Shown one piece after another: positions 52,049 to 62,501 of a DNA stretch of 64,000 bases. Every line of letters starts with the position of its first letter. Within the stretch, counting starts at the first letter, position 1. The stretch is from Saccharopolyspora ipomoeae. Lineage in GTDB: Bacteria > Actinomycetota > Actinomycetes > Mycobacteriales > Pseudonocardiaceae. Location: positions 124,001-188,000 of the forward strand of contig NZ_JASAOF010000005.1 of the NCBI RefSeq assembly GCF_029952525.1. The letters run 5' to 3'. The notes under the pieces are model-generated. The model did not search any database. It was not told the origin of the DNA and saw only the letters and a program-made list of their open reading frames with translations. Made by a program: the position numbers and the translations under genes.

Positions 52049-52965
52049 CTGCCGGGGAACGCGCGGCGCTGCACATCGACCCGCTGGACCACATCGACCC
52101 GCTGGCCCCGCACGGCCGCGACCCGCTGGTCACCGTCGGCCGCCACGAGTCGACGTGCGACGCGCGGGTCGCGGTGACCCGCACGCCGCACTTCTGCCTG
52201 CACCGACGGGATCACCGGATGGAGGTGGCCCACTGGTTCAGGCCAGAGCAGCTGGACAACAACCTGGCGGGCGTGCTGGCCGACGAGCTGTTCGCACCCG
52301 GCTGGCTCAGCGGCGTGGAGGTCTTCGAGCGGGTGTTCACCGAGGTCGTGCAGTCGGTGATCGACGACCCGCTGCGCGCGTGGACGACCTTCTACGACAA
52401 CACCCTGGCCCGCATCCGGGAGTGCTGGGCGTCGCCGGCCGAGCGCGCGCCGCACTCCTCGATCGCGGACTTCGCCCCGCTGTACCGGCGGGTGCTGGGG
52501 ATGGCCCCGCCCGGCCGGGTGCTGGACCTGGGCTCGTGCTTCGGGTTCCTGCCGCTGCTGTTCGCCGAGCGGGGCGAGCACACGGTGATCGCCTCGGACC
52601 TGGCCCCCGGCAGCATGCGCCTGCTCAAGACCGTCGCCTCCACCCGAGGTCACCACATGCACACGCTGGTCTGCGACGCGACTCAGGTCCCGCTCCCCGA
52701 CGGCGCGGTCGACACGGTCACGGCGATGCACCTCCTGGAGCACCTCGAACCGGCCCGGGGGGACGCGGTCCTCGCCGAAGCCCTCCGCTTGGCCCGCCGC
52801 CGGGTCATCATCGCCGTCCCCTACGAGGACGAGCCCAACGCCGCCTTCGGCCACGTCCGCACCTTCGCCGAAGCCGACCTCCACCACCTCGGCGCCACCA
52901 CGGGCCACCCCTACGAGGTAACCCACCACCACGGGGGCTGGCTCGACATCCGAAAGACACCCTGA
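52045..52965 (+). CDS. mftM: SAM methyltransferase, MftM-like (mycofactocin oligosaccharide)
   Basis: A 306-residue class I methyltransferase: SAM loop VLDLGSCFGFLPLLFAERG, VIASDLAPGSMRLLK, and CDATQVPLPDGAVDTVTAMHLLEHL. In Mycolicibacterium smegmatis the mycofactocin-glycan methyltransferase MftM lies in the same gene order behind mno, a MoxR ATPase and a VWA gene, so the assignment rests on both sequence type and neighbourhood. It would methylate the cellulose-like sugar chain of mycofactocin. The GTG start overlaps the VWA stop (GTGA). A palindrome cluster follows. Confidence 0.75.
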   Translation: MTAGERAALHIDPLDHIDPLAPHGRDPLVTVGRHESTCDARVAVTRTPHFCLHRRDHRMEVAHWFRPEQLDNNLAGVLADELFAPGWLSGVEVFERVFTEVVQSVIDDPLRAWTTFYDNTLARIRECWASPAERAPHSSIADFAPLYRRVLGMAPPGRVLDLGSCFGFLPLLFAERGEHTVIASDLAPGSMRLLKTVASTRGHHMHTLVCDATQVPLPDGAVDTVTAMHLLEHLEPARGDAVLAEALRLARRRVIIAVPYEDEPNAAFGHVRTFAEADLHHLGATTGHPYEVTHHHGGWLDIRKTP

Positions 52966-52972
52966 CACCGCG

Positions 52973-53150
52973 CAGTTTTCATGAAAACCGTCCCACCCCA
53001 CGACGGACGAAACTCCCGTGTTCCCCTCACGGGAGTGGGGTGGGTGGAGGGAAGTTTTCATGAAAACCTCGGTTCCCACCTGACCGAGTGGGCTCCTGCC
53101 CGGACACTCGTGTTTCGTTGGTGGTGTGGGGAAGTTTTCATGAGAACTTC
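52973..53150. repeat. Cluster of GAAGTTTTCATGAAAACTTC palindromes
   Basis: Three copies lie between the ends of the two convergent alcohol operons: GCAGTTTTCATGAAAACCGT (52973), GAAGTTTTCATGAAAACCTC (53051) and GAAGTTTTCATGAGAACTTC (53131). Between them ACTCCCGTG/TCACGGGAGT and CCACCCCAC/GTGGGGTGG form further hairpins. The set matches the 13.1 kb cluster in content and arrangement. Confidence 0.8.
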
Positions 53151-53153
53151 GCG

Positions 53154-53816
53154 TCAGATGAGGTGGAGTTTGCTGGCTTCGTAGACCGCTTCCGCTCGGC
53201 TGGTGGCGGTGAGCTTGCGCATGATGTTGCGGACGTGGAACTTGACCGTGGTCTCGGAGATGAAGAGCTTGGTGCCGATGTCCCGGTTGCTGAGGCCGTG
53301 GGCGAGCTGGCGGAGGACGTTGAGCTCTCGTTCCGTCAAGCGGGGTTCCGCGGTGGGGGTGTTCATCGACTCGACCATCGCGGCGGCCGAGCGGGAGTCG
53401 AAGGAGCTCTCGCGGCGGGCCACGGCGCGGATGGAGCGGACCAGCTCGGTGGTGTCGACGTCCTTGACGACGTAACCGCGGGCGCCGCGGTGGATGGCGT
53501 CGACGACCAGCCCGCCGTCGAGGAACGTGGTGAGCACCAGGACGCCGAGGTCCGGGTAGCGCTCGGTGAGCTGCCCGCACAGCTGCAGCCCCTCGGTGTT
53601 GTCCCCGGTGGACAGCTTGAGGTCGAGCAGCACGATGTGCGGTGCGGCGTCGGCGACGACGGTCAGCGCCTCGGCCGCGGTGGCCGCCTCCCCGACGACC
53701 TGCAGGTCGTCCTCCCGTTCGAGCACCGAGCGCAGCCCGTGCCGGACGATGGCGTGGTCGTCGACGAGCACGATCCGCACCGGTGGGCTTCCGGTGCGCT
53801 GGTCGGGCAGCCTCAC
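53154..53816 (-). CDS. mnoR: NarL/LuxR-type response regulator, MnoR-like
   Basis: A 220-residue response regulator: receiver with acidic pair VDD, phospho-acceptor Asp65 (LLDLKLS) and Lys in VVKDV, then LuxR helix-turn-helix LTERELNVLRQLAHGLSNRDIGTKL. GTG 53816 overlaps the sensor kinase stop by GTGA. Position in a mno/mftM/iron-ADH locus matches the MnoS-MnoR system of M. smegmatis, which activates alcohol oxidation genes. Likely targets here are the mno and iron-ADH promoters. Confidence 0.82.
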   Translation of the reverse strand: MRLPDQRTGSPPVRIVLVDDHAIVRHGLRSVLEREDDLQVVGEAATAAEALTVVADAAPHIVLLDLKLSTGDNTEGLQLCGQLTERYPDLGVLVLTTFLDGGLVVDAIHRGARGYVVKDVDTTELVRSIRAVARRESSFDSRSAAAMVESMNTPTAEPRLTERELNVLRQLAHGLSNRDIGTKLFISETTVKFHVRNIMRKLTATSRAEAVYEASKLHLI

Positions 53817-55183
53817 GGCGTCACCTCCCGCTCCGGCGGCAGCGGCACCCGCAGCTGCAGCGCCACCCCGCCCATCCGCGAGCGCCGGATGCTCAGCGCG
53901 CCGCCGAGCTCCTCCGCCCGCGCCGCCATGTTCGCCAGACCCCGGTGCCGGCCCGCCAGATCGGCCGCCTCGGAGAGCTTCAGGGACCGCCGCAGCTGCG
54001 CGGGATCGCCGATGCCGTCGTCGGAGACCGTGAGCCGCAGTTGGTCGGCCTGGTAGACCAGCTGCACGACGGCACGGGTGGCTTCGGCGTGCGAGACGAT
54101 GTTGAACAGCGCTTCCCCGGTGAGCCGCAGGATGGAGCTCTCATCCTCCGGCGGCAGCGGCGCGGGGCTTCCCGCGACCCGCACCTCGACCTCCAGCTCG
54201 CTGGAGAGGTGCACTGTGGACAGTTGTTTGAGCAGCACCGGCAGCGATCCCGGTGGTTCCTCGGCTCCGTGGTGCAGCGCGTAGATCGCGGCGCGCAGTC
54301 GCTCCACGGCCTGCTGGGTGAGCCCCTTGGCCGGGGCGAGCTTCTCGGCGACCTGCGCGGCTTCCGGCCCCATGTCGGCGAGTTCGGCGCGGCACACCTC
54401 GACGGTCATGCCTGCGCTGAGGACGTACTGGGTGACGGTGTCGTGCAGTTCGCGGGCGATGCGGTGCCGCTCGTCGTCGAGGGCCTGGCGCTGCATGGCC
54501 TCGACGAGGCGTCGCTGGGTCTCCTGCAGCTCGGCGTTGCGGGCGGCCAGGTCCCGGGCCTGCTGGGCGGCGGCCTCGGAGAGCTGCTCGGTGCGTCCGC
54601 GCAGCTGGGCGGCGGCGTGGAACAGGAACGAGTTGTGCACGGCGACGGCGGCCTGGTTGGCCAGGACCCGCAGAATCGCCAGGTCGGTGTCGGCGACCTG
54701 CACGTCACCGGGCCAGCCGACGATGCCGCCGACGGGTTCGCCGTCGAGGGTCATCGGCGCCCGCACCCAGCCGGGCCCGCCGGGTTCGAGCTCGATCTCC
54801 CACGGCCGGTTGCGGATGACGTCGAGCTGCTCGCGCGCCTCGGGTGGCAGCGCGGCCTCGTCGTCGACGAGTTCGCCGCGGTGCAGCAGCAGGAACCGGG
54901 GCCGGGCGGCGCGCAGCGCGCCGTCGGCGATGCCGACGAGCATCCGGTCGGCCTGCAGGTGCTCTGCCGCGGCCCGGACGACGGCTTCGACCAGCGTGCG
55001 CGGCCCTTCGACGGTGCGCACCAGGGCGCCGGAGATCCGGTCGAGGGCCTGCACGGCGTGCTCCAGGCGCTCGGCTGAGCGGACGTACTCCGGGTAGAAG
55101 GAGCGCTTGCCGGAGCGCAGCCCGGTCAGCACGCCGAGGTCGTCGCCGAAGTCGCCGCCGGACATCGCGGCCTCATCGCTCAC
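53813..55183 (-). CDS. mnoS: GAF-domain sensor histidine kinase, MnoS-like
   Basis: A 456-residue soluble sensor kinase without membrane helices. A GAF domain (about residues 60-190, with LRVLANQAAVAVHNSFLF) is followed by a coiled coil, a HisKA_3 box with the phospho-His in RIARELHDTVTQYVLSAGM, and an ATPase domain ending in VSDDGIG and RGLANMAARAEELGG. GTG 55183 overlaps the alcohol dehydrogenase stop by 4 bases; ATG 55165 has a better GAGG site. It presumably senses an alcohol or aldehyde through GAF and phosphorylates the coupled MnoR-like regulator. Confidence 0.82.
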   Translation of the reverse strand: MSDEAAMSGGDFGDDLGVLTGLRSGKRSFYPEYVRSAERLEHAVQALDRISGALVRTVEGPRTLVEAVVRAAAEHLQADRMLVGIADGALRAARPRFLLLHRGELVDDEAALPPEAREQLDVIRNRPWEIELEPGGPGWVRAPMTLDGEPVGGIVGWPGDVQVADTDLAILRVLANQAAVAVHNSFLFHAAAQLRGRTEQLSEAAAQQARDLAARNAELQETQRRLVEAMQRQALDDERHRIARELHDTVTQYVLSAGMTVEVCRAELADMGPEAAQVAEKLAPAKGLTQQAVERLRAAIYALHHGAEEPPGSLPVLLKQLSTVHLSSELEVEVRVAGSPAPLPPEDESSILRLTGEALFNIVSHAEATRAVVQLVYQADQLRLTVSDDGIGDPAQLRRSLKLSEAADLAGRHRGLANMAARAEELGGALSIRRSRMGGVALQLRVPLPPEREVTP

Positions 55184-56418
55184 AGCGCGGCCCGGAACAG
55201 CCGGGCGATGTCGGTGGCGCGCGCCTCGCGCGGATTCGTCGTCAGGCAGGCGTCTTTGAGCGTGTTGCGCGTCAGCACCGGGATGTCCGCGTCGGACACC
55301 CCGAGCGAGCGCAGCGTCTTGGGCACGCCGACGACGTCGGCGAGCTCCCGCACCCGCTCGGCCAGGGTCAACGCCACCTCGACGTCGGGCACCCCGTCGG
55401 TGTCGATGCCGATCGCGGCGGCCAGCGGGACGTAGCGGGCCGGGTCGGTCTCGGCGTTGAACCGGATGACGTGCGGCAGCAGCACCCCGTTGATCACCCC
55501 GTGCGGAGCGTCGAGCAACCCGCCGACCTGGTGGCTCATGGCGTGGGTGGCGCCGAGGATCGCGTTGGTGAAGGCCATCCCGGCCTCCAGCGCGCCCTGG
55601 GCCATCGCGATCCGCGGTTCGGCCTCGGCGGGCCGGAACAGGGTGCGCGCGAGGTTGCCGGTGATGAGCGTCGCGGCGTGCAGCGAGTGCTGCTCGGTGA
55701 GGGTGTTGTGCGCGCGGGAGACGTAGGACTCGATGGCGTGGGTGAGCGCGTCGAGGCCGGTCGCGGCGTTGAGCCAGTCCGGCATGCTGGTCAGCAGCCG
55801 GGGGTCGACCACCGAGATCTCGGGCACCAGCGCCCGGCTCAGGATCGTGATCTTGGTGGCGTTGGCGGTGTCGGTGACGATGGCGAACTGGGAGACGTCG
55901 GCTCCGGTTCCCGAGGTCGAGGGCGCCATGACCAGCGGCGGGATCGGGTGCACGACCTGGTCGACGCCTTCGTAGTCGAGGATGCGGCCGCCGTTGCCGG
56001 ACAGGATCGCCACGCCCTTGGCCGCGTCGATCACCGAACCGCCGCCGACCCCGATGATCACGTCGGCGCCGGACTCGGCGTAGCGGCGGTGCGCGGCCTC
56101 GATCTCGTGGTCCTTCGGGTTGGGCGTGACCGCGTCCCACACGACCGCCGAGAGCCCGACGGCTTCGAGGTGGCCGACGGCCTCCGCCGCCCAGCGGGCC
56201 TCGGTGAGCCCGCCGTCGGTGACCAGGAACGGGCGGCGGGCGCCGAGGCGCCGCGCGCAGTGCCCGAGCTCGGCCAGCGCGCCGGGACCGAACACGACCT
56301 CCGGCACGTGGAACTTCGCCAGCCTCGGCGGTTCACCGCCGGGCCGCGTGATCCGCGGTCCGGGCAGCTCGGCCACGCCGAGCTCGGGCGGGCTGGGCAC
56401 CCGGCTTCGCACTGTCAT
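55180..56418 (-). CDS. Iron-containing alcohol dehydrogenase (1,3-propanediol dehydrogenase-like)
   Basis: A 412-residue group III alcohol dehydrogenase. Seen: GVGGGSVIDAAKGVAIL, APSTSGTGADVSQFAIV, metal ligands in DALTHAIESYVS and ATHAMSHQVGGLLDAPHG. It oxidises short alcohols or diols to aldehydes. In M. smegmatis a 1,3-propanediol dehydrogenase lies beside the MnoSR genes, so the same role is likely. ATG 56418 has GGAGG eight bases upstream. It heads the operon with mnoS and mnoR, linked by two 4-base overlaps. Confidence 0.88.
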   Translation of the reverse strand: MTVRSRVPSPPELGVAELPGPRITRPGGEPPRLAKFHVPEVVFGPGALAELGHCARRLGARRPFLVTDGGLTEARWAAEAVGHLEAVGLSAVVWDAVTPNPKDHEIEAAHRRYAESGADVIIGVGGGSVIDAAKGVAILSGNGGRILDYEGVDQVVHPIPPLVMAPSTSGTGADVSQFAIVTDTANATKITILSRALVPEISVVDPRLLTSMPDWLNAATGLDALTHAIESYVSRAHNTLTEQHSLHAATLITGNLARTLFRPAEAEPRIAMAQGALEAGMAFTNAILGATHAMSHQVGGLLDAPHGVINGVLLPHVIRFNAETDPARYVPLAAAIGIDTDGVPDVEVALTLAERVRELADVVGVPKTLRSLGVSDADIPVLTRNTLKDACLTTNPREARATDIARLFRAAL

Positions 56419-56531
56419 CAGGCATCCTCCAGGCACCGGTGCGTCGGATCTGCGAACGCCGGTCGGGTCGACGCGCTGGAACGGGACCCATCCTATCCCG
56501 GAACGTGACCCCGACCACAGCAGCGAGACCG

Positions 56532-56562
56532 GCGGGGTCCGCCCGGTCCGGGCGGACCCCGC
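56532..56562. terminator. Hairpin terminator of the aldehyde dehydrogenase operon
   Basis: A perfect 13-base-pair stem GCGGGGTCCGCCC with a GGTCC loop lies 31 bases past the DUF779 stop and before the promoter of the iron alcohol dehydrogenase, separating two same-strand operons. Confidence 0.75.
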
Positions 56563-56592
56563 AGCCGCCCCCACCGCACGGCGCTCGCCGGG

Positions 56593-56966
56593 TCAGGCGA
56601 GGCCGAACGCCTCGAGCTCGTCGTCGGTGAGAAGTCGCGAGCGGATCAGGAACCGGACGCCCTCGGGGGCCTCCAGCGAGAACCCGCTGCCGCGGCCGCG
56701 CACGACGTCGATGGTCAGGTGGGTGTGCTTCCAGTACTCGTGCTGCGACTCCGACATCCACACCGGCACCGCCTCGCCGTCCACGTCGAGGTCGCCGAGG
56801 TGGACGTCGGAACCGCCGGTGCGGAACTCCCCGGCCGGGTAGCACATCGGGGCGCTGCCGTCGCAGCAGCCGCCGGACTGGTGGAACATCAGCGGACCGT
56901 GGTCGGCCCGGAGGCGGCGGAGCAGGTCCACCGCCTCCGGGGTCACGGCCACCCGGGCGGGCTCCA

Positions 56967-56967
<1 letters not shown>
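56593..56967 (-). CDS. DUF779-family protein
   Basis: A 124-residue DUF779 protein with the family runs MFHQSGGCCDGSAPMCYP (three cysteines), EYWKHTHLTIDVVRGRG and the C-terminal LTDDELEAFG. The start ATG shares one base with the TGA of the aldehyde dehydrogenase, so it is translationally coupled to it. This pairing is common in actinobacteria and proteobacteria; the role is unknown, perhaps a metal- or thiol-dependent partner of the dehydrogenase. Confidence 0.88.
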
Positions 56968-58490
<1,523 letters not shown>

Positions 58491-58545
58491 GCGTTGCCTC
58501 CTGGACGAGAACTCCGTTGTCTCCGCCGATCGTGGCGCGCCGCAC

Positions 58546-58602
58546 GTTGCAACGAGGTTGCACCGGCCGTTGCGCCGATCGGCTGACTGACCGAACGGAC
58601 GG
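58546..58602. promoter_or_regulatory. Divergent ALDH/GAF promoter with GTTGCA repeats and shared 16-base motif
   Basis: GTTGCA occurs at 58546 and 58557, with GTTGCG at 58569, at 11-12 base steps, so on one helix face. It is followed by CTGACCGAACGGACGG (58587-58602), which is 15 of 16 identical to the motif before mno. GTTGCA direct repeats also precede the monooxygenase at 21.27 kb. They are likely sites for the GAF activator and a common regulator. Confidence 0.55.
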
Positions 58603-58697
58603 TGTTGCGCCTGGTGGCGGGTGACGCCCTTGTCCCCGGGATCACGCGTGGTCATGATGTGCTCACGCGTCGACGAGGACGCAGGACTGGAGGCACG

Positions 58698-60197
58698 GTG
58701 CAGGCCGAGGAGGAGACCCCGACCGCGACGATGCTCGCCGACCCGCTGGAGTACGCGTCGCTGCTGGGCCGGGTGTGGGACGCCGTGCTGCGCGGGGACC
58801 GCGCTCCCCGCTCGCCGCGGACGCTGGTCTCGGAGTCCTGGCAGCGCTCGCTGGCCGCCGAGGTCGATCCCGACGCCTGCGAGGCACCCGTGGTCTGCGA
58901 GCGCGACGAGGTCCGCGACCTGCGCGACGAGCACCCCCTCCGGGCCGCGATCCCGGTGCTGCGCCAGACCGTCCTCGACGTCGCCGACGAGGCGATGCAC
59001 GTGATGATCGTGACCGATCGCGACGGGCTGATCCTGTGGCGCGAGGGGCATTCCGAGGTGCAGCGCCGCGCCGACAAGGTGCGGCTGAGCGAGGGCACCC
59101 GGTGGGCCGAGGAGGCCATCGGCACCAACGCGATGGGAACGACGCTCGCGGTGGGCAAACCGGTGCAGATCTACTCCGCCGAGCACCTGGTGCGCACGTA
59201 CCACGACTGGACCTGCGCGGCGAGCCCCATCCACGACCCCGACACGGGTGACGTGCTGGGATCTGTGGACATCAGCGGCCCGCTGCGCACCGTGCACCCG
59301 GCGATGGTGTCGCTGGTCAGCGCGGCGGCGCAGCTCGCCGAGAGCCACCTGCGGGCGCGGATGGCCGCTCGCGACGAGCAGCTGCGGGCTCGCAACATGC
59401 CGCACCTGCGGGCGCTGCGCGGCGAGGCCGGTGCGCTGCTGACCCGCACCGGGCGGGTGCTGGCGGTGGAGCCGGGGGCGGCGCTGCTGCCCGAGCGCGT
59501 CGACGTCACCGACGGCCGGATCACCCTGGCCGACGGGCGCGAGGCCGTGCTGGAGCGGCTCGCCGAGGGCTACCTGCTGCGGGTGCCGGGTTCGTCGACG
59601 ACCCGCGCCCGCCCGCGTCCGGTGCTGTCGCTGTCGTTCCTGGACTCGGGTGGTCCGCGCGCGGTCCTCGACGGGCGCGAGGTCCCGCTGTCGTTGCGGC
59701 ACGCGGAGATCCTGACGCTGCTGGCGATGCGCCCGGCCGGGCTCACCGCCGACAAGCTGGCGTTCCAGCTCTACGGCGAGCGCGGCAACCCGGTCACCGC
59801 CCGCGCCGAGATCCACCGGCTGCGCGCGCACCTGGGCGAGCACGTCATCGCCACCAAGCCCTACCGGCTGCAGGCCGCGGTCGACGCGGACTTCCTGACG
59901 GTGCGCCGCGCGCTGCACGACGGTGATCTGCGCACCGCATCGGAGGCCTACCGGGGGCCGCTGCTGGAGGCCAGCGAGGCCCCGGCGATCCGCGACGAGC
60001 GGGAGGAGCTGTTCGCCTCGCTGCGCAACGCCGTGCTCGACCGCGGCGACGTCGCGGCCCTGTGGGCGCTGTTCCGCGACCACCCCACCGACGACCTGGA
60101 GGTGCTGGGCCAGCTCGCCCACCGCCTGCCCCGCCACGACGCGCGGCGCCCGCTGGTGACCGCCCGCATGCAGCAGGTCCTCGCGGGCGAGGTCTGA
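58698..60197 (+). CDS. GAF-domain activator with winged-helix and BTAD-like tail
   Basis: About 499 residues and a paralogue of the regulator at 21.3-22.6 kb. The GAF part has [20 protein letters not shown] and [20 protein letters not shown]. The DNA-binding part is an OmpR/SARP-like winged helix ([34 protein letters not shown]), and here it continues into a short BTAD-like helical tail absent from the paralogue. GTG 58698 follows GGAGG closely; the ATG a few codons in is an alternative. It is divergent from the aldehyde dehydrogenase and probably activates it when alcohol or aldehyde is present. Confidence 0.87.
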   Translation: MQAEEETPTATMLADPLEYASLLGRVWDAVLRGDRAPRSPRTLVSESWQRSLAAEVDPDACEAPVVCERDEVRDLRDEHPLRAAIPVLRQTVLDVADEAMHVMIVTDRDGLILWREGHSEVQRRADKVRLSEGTRWAEEAIGTNAMGTTLAVGKPVQIYSAEHLVRTYHDWTCAASPIHDPDTGDVLGSVDISGPLRTVHPAMVSLVSAAAQLAESHLRARMAARDEQLRARNMPHLRALRGEAGALLTRTGRVLAVEPGAALLPERVDVTDGRITLADGREAVLERLAEGYLLRVPGSSTTRARPRPVLSLSFLDSGGPRAVLDGREVPLSLRHAEILTLLAMRPAGLTADKLAFQLYGERGNPVTARAEIHRLRAHLGEHVIATKPYRLQAAVDADFLTVRRALHDGDLRTASEAYRGPLLEASEAPAIRDEREELFASLRNAVLDRGDVAALWALFRDHPTDDLEVLGQLAHRLPRHDARRPLVTARMQQVLAGEV

Positions 60198-60737
60198 TCA
60201 GGCGCGCAGACCGGCGAGCATGACCTCGACGACGCGCTCGACGGACTCGATGCCGCCGACGGGCAGGTGCGAGGACACCGCGCCCTCGACCATCTCGCAG
60301 ATCAGCGCCAGGTCGGTCGGCTGGACGTCGGCGCGGACCGCACCGGCCGCCTGGGCGCGGCGCAGGCCCGGGGTCAGGACGGCGAGCAGCTGGCGGACGT
60401 AGCGGCGCTGGTCGGCGGCCGGAAGCTCGCGGAACAGGCGCACCAGGGGGCGGCGGGAGATCTGCTCCTCGAACAACTCCGCCAACACCTCGACGAAGTC
60501 GGCGTCGGCGGTGTCCGCGACGAGTTCGCGCAGCATGTGCAGCTTGCTCTCGGCCACCGCGAGCCCGAGGGCGTAGCGGTCGGAGAAGTGCCGGTAGACG
60601 GTGGCGCGGCCGAGACCGGAGCGACGGGCGATCTCGCTGAGCTGCACGAGCTCGACGTCCTCGGTGAACGCCTCATCGGCCGCCTGCAGGATGACCTCGC
60701 GGTTGCGGCGCGCATCGGTTCGCCGAGAACTCAGCAC
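60198..60737 (-). CDS. TetR-family regulator next to cholesterol oxidase
   Basis: A 179-residue TetR protein with VQLSEIARRSGLGRATVYRHFSDRY. GTG 60737 has GGAGGGG upstream, and the longer frame to 60806 runs into the promoter. It is divergent from the cholesterol oxidase with a dyad between them. Its stop abuts that of the GAF regulator with no base between. It probably controls itself and the oxidase; it is not KstR by its length or start. Confidence 0.85.
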   Translation of the reverse strand: MLSSRRTDARRNREVILQAADEAFTEDVELVQLSEIARRSGLGRATVYRHFSDRYALGLAVAESKLHMLRELVADTADADFVEVLAELFEEQISRRPLVRLFRELPAADQRRYVRQLLAVLTPGLRRAQAAGAVRADVQPTDLALICEMVEGAVSSHLPVGGIESVERVVEVMLAGLRA

Positions 60738-60794
60738 CGCTCCCCTCCACAAGGCCACACGGAGCTCCAACCTACCCGCCAGTAGTGAGATCGT

Positions 60795-60813
60795 CGAGAA
60801 GTTCAATGTCTCG
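60795..60813. promoter_or_regulatory. Candidate TetR operator before cholesterol oxidase
   Basis: CGAGA-N9-TCTCG in the AT-rich 132-base gap between tetR and the oxidase gene, about 57 bases before the oxidase ATG. Arms are short, so confidence is modest. Confidence 0.4.
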
Positions 60814-60869
60814 TTTTGGCTGCCTAAGCTCCGCGCCAGTCACCGCTGACCTGCCGTGGAGGTACCCGC

Positions 60870-62441
60870 ATGCCCGAACTCAGCCGCCGCACCCTGCTCG
60901 CCGGAACCGCGGCCGCCGCCGGCCTCTCGCTGACCGGCCCGTACGCCAACGCCGCGAGCCGCGTGCCGCTGACCCGCGAGGAGCACCGCGTGGTGGTCAT
61001 CGGTTCCGGGTTCGGCGGCGGCGTGACGGCGCTGCGGTTCGCCCAGGCCGGGATCCCGGTGCTCGTGCTCGAACGCGGCAAGCGCTGGCCGACCGGCCCG
61101 AACGCCGACACCTTCCCCACCCTGGCCTCGCCGGACAAGCGGTTCTTCTGGATGGGATCGGGCCCGTCGCTGTTCGGCATCGAGCCGCCGCCCTTCGAGC
61201 GCTACACCGGCCTGCTGGAGCGCGTGGCCGGCAACGGCATGGACATCATGTGCGCGGCCGGTGTCGGCGGGGGCTCGCTGCTCTACCAGGGCATGACGCT
61301 CCAGCCGACCGAAGAGGTCTTCAACGCCAACATGCCCGAGAAGCTCGACTACGCGCGGATGGACTCGGTCTACTACCGGCGCGTGTCCGAGATGCTGCGG
61401 ATCGCGACCGCCCCGGACGAGCTGATCAACAGCGAGCCCTACAAGGCGCCGCGGATCTTCGCCCGCAACGCCCGCGCCGCCGGGTACTCGGTGGAGAAGA
61501 TCCCGATGCCGATCGACTGGGACTACGCGCTGCGGGAGCTGCGCGGCGAGATGAAACCCTCCTACACCAACGGTGATTGCGCGTTCGGCGTGAACAACGG
61601 CGGCAAGCACTCGGTGGACGTCACCTACCTCGCGCAGGCCGAGGCCACCGGCAAGGTCACCGTCGCGCCCCAGCACAACGTCACCGAGGTCGCCCGGACC
61701 CGCGACGGGCGCTGGGAGGTGCACGTCGACCGCATCGCCAACGACGGCACCGCGCTGGAGCAGAAGATCATCACCACTCCGGCGCTGGTGATGGCGGCGG
61801 GAACCGCGGGCACCACCCGGCTGCTGATGCGCGCCGCCGCCAAGGACCAGATCCGCGACATGCCCGACGGTCTGGGCTCCAACTGGGGTTCCAACGGCGA
61901 CCGGATCTACACCTGGACCAACTTCGAGGACGACTTCGGCACGCCGCAGGGCGGCCCGGTCGTCTACGGCAGCAAGGAGTGGGACGACCCGACGCTGGCC
62001 AACACCGTCATCCAGGCGTCGATCCCGCCGCTGCCGAACCTGCGCACCACGATGCTCGTCGGCTACGGCGTGAGCTCCGGGCGCGGCCGGTTCGTCTACG
62101 ACTCCGCGGAGGACGACGCGGTGCTGGACTGGCCGTCGCAGGCGGATTCGACGCTGGCCGAGCGCGTCGACCAGCGCGTGGCCGAGGTCGCGGGCAACGG
62201 TTCGGTGCGGCTGGACACGACGTCGCTGGTGCCCAACACCTGGCACCCGCTGGGCGGTGCGTCGATGAACGTGGTGTGCGACCTGGCCGGGCGGGTGAAG
62301 GGCCAGCGGGGCCTCTACGTGCTCGACGGTGCGCTCATGCCCGGCAACACCGCGGCCTGCAACCCGTCGATGACCATCGCGGCGGTGGCCGAGCGCGCCA
62401 CCGACGAGCTGCTCGCCCAGGACGCGGGCACCGTGTTCTGA
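60870..62441 (+). CDS. choA: Secreted cholesterol oxidase (GMC family)
   Basis: A 523-residue GMC flavoenzyme with a twin-arginine signal (SRRTLLAGTAAAAGLSLTG; likely cut near AASRVP). Seen: FAD loop VVIGSGFGGGVTALRFAQAG, AAGVGGGSLLYQGM, AAGTAGTTRLL, and the catalytic His/Asn region NTWHPLGGASMN with C-terminal PGNTAACNPSMTIAA. This is the class I, non-covalent FAD cholesterol oxidase pattern of Streptomyces/Rhodococcus ChoA. It oxidises cholesterol and isomerises it to cholest-4-en-3-one outside the cell. GGAGGT precedes the ATG. With the KstR-type boxes at 37-39 kb it hints at sterol use. Confidence 0.93.
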   Translation: MPELSRRTLLAGTAAAAGLSLTGPYANAASRVPLTREEHRVVVIGSGFGGGVTALRFAQAGIPVLVLERGKRWPTGPNADTFPTLASPDKRFFWMGSGPSLFGIEPPPFERYTGLLERVAGNGMDIMCAAGVGGGSLLYQGMTLQPTEEVFNANMPEKLDYARMDSVYYRRVSEMLRIATAPDELINSEPYKAPRIFARNARAAGYSVEKIPMPIDWDYALRELRGEMKPSYTNGDCAFGVNNGGKHSVDVTYLAQAEATGKVTVAPQHNVTEVARTRDGRWEVHVDRIANDGTALEQKIITTPALVMAAGTAGTTRLLMRAAAKDQIRDMPDGLGSNWGSNGDRIYTWTNFEDDFGTPQGGPVVYGSKEWDDPTLANTVIQASIPPLPNLRTTMLVGYGVSSGRGRFVYDSAEDDAVLDWPSQADSTLAERVDQRVAEVAGNGSVRLDTTSLVPNTWHPLGGASMNVVCDLAGRVKGQRGLYVLDGALMPGNTAACNPSMTIAAVAERATDELLAQDAGTVF

Positions 62442-62447
62442 TGATTC

Positions 62448-62498
62448 CCGCCCCGCGCCACTCCTGGTGGCCGCGCCACTCCCGGTGGCGCGGGGCGG
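62448..62498. terminator. Hairpin terminator between choA and gcoB
   Basis: Perfect 14-base arms CCGCCCCGCGCCAC and GTGGCGCGGGGCGG flank a partly self-complementary loop, followed by TT. It lies between convergent genes and can serve both. Confidence 0.8.
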
Positions 62499-62501
62499 TT
62501 C

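Noticed and set aside
51952-53580. Minus-strand frame containing repeated GEVFMKTS/FHENF peptides
   Set aside because: The repeated peptides are translations of the palindromic repeat family, not a protein.
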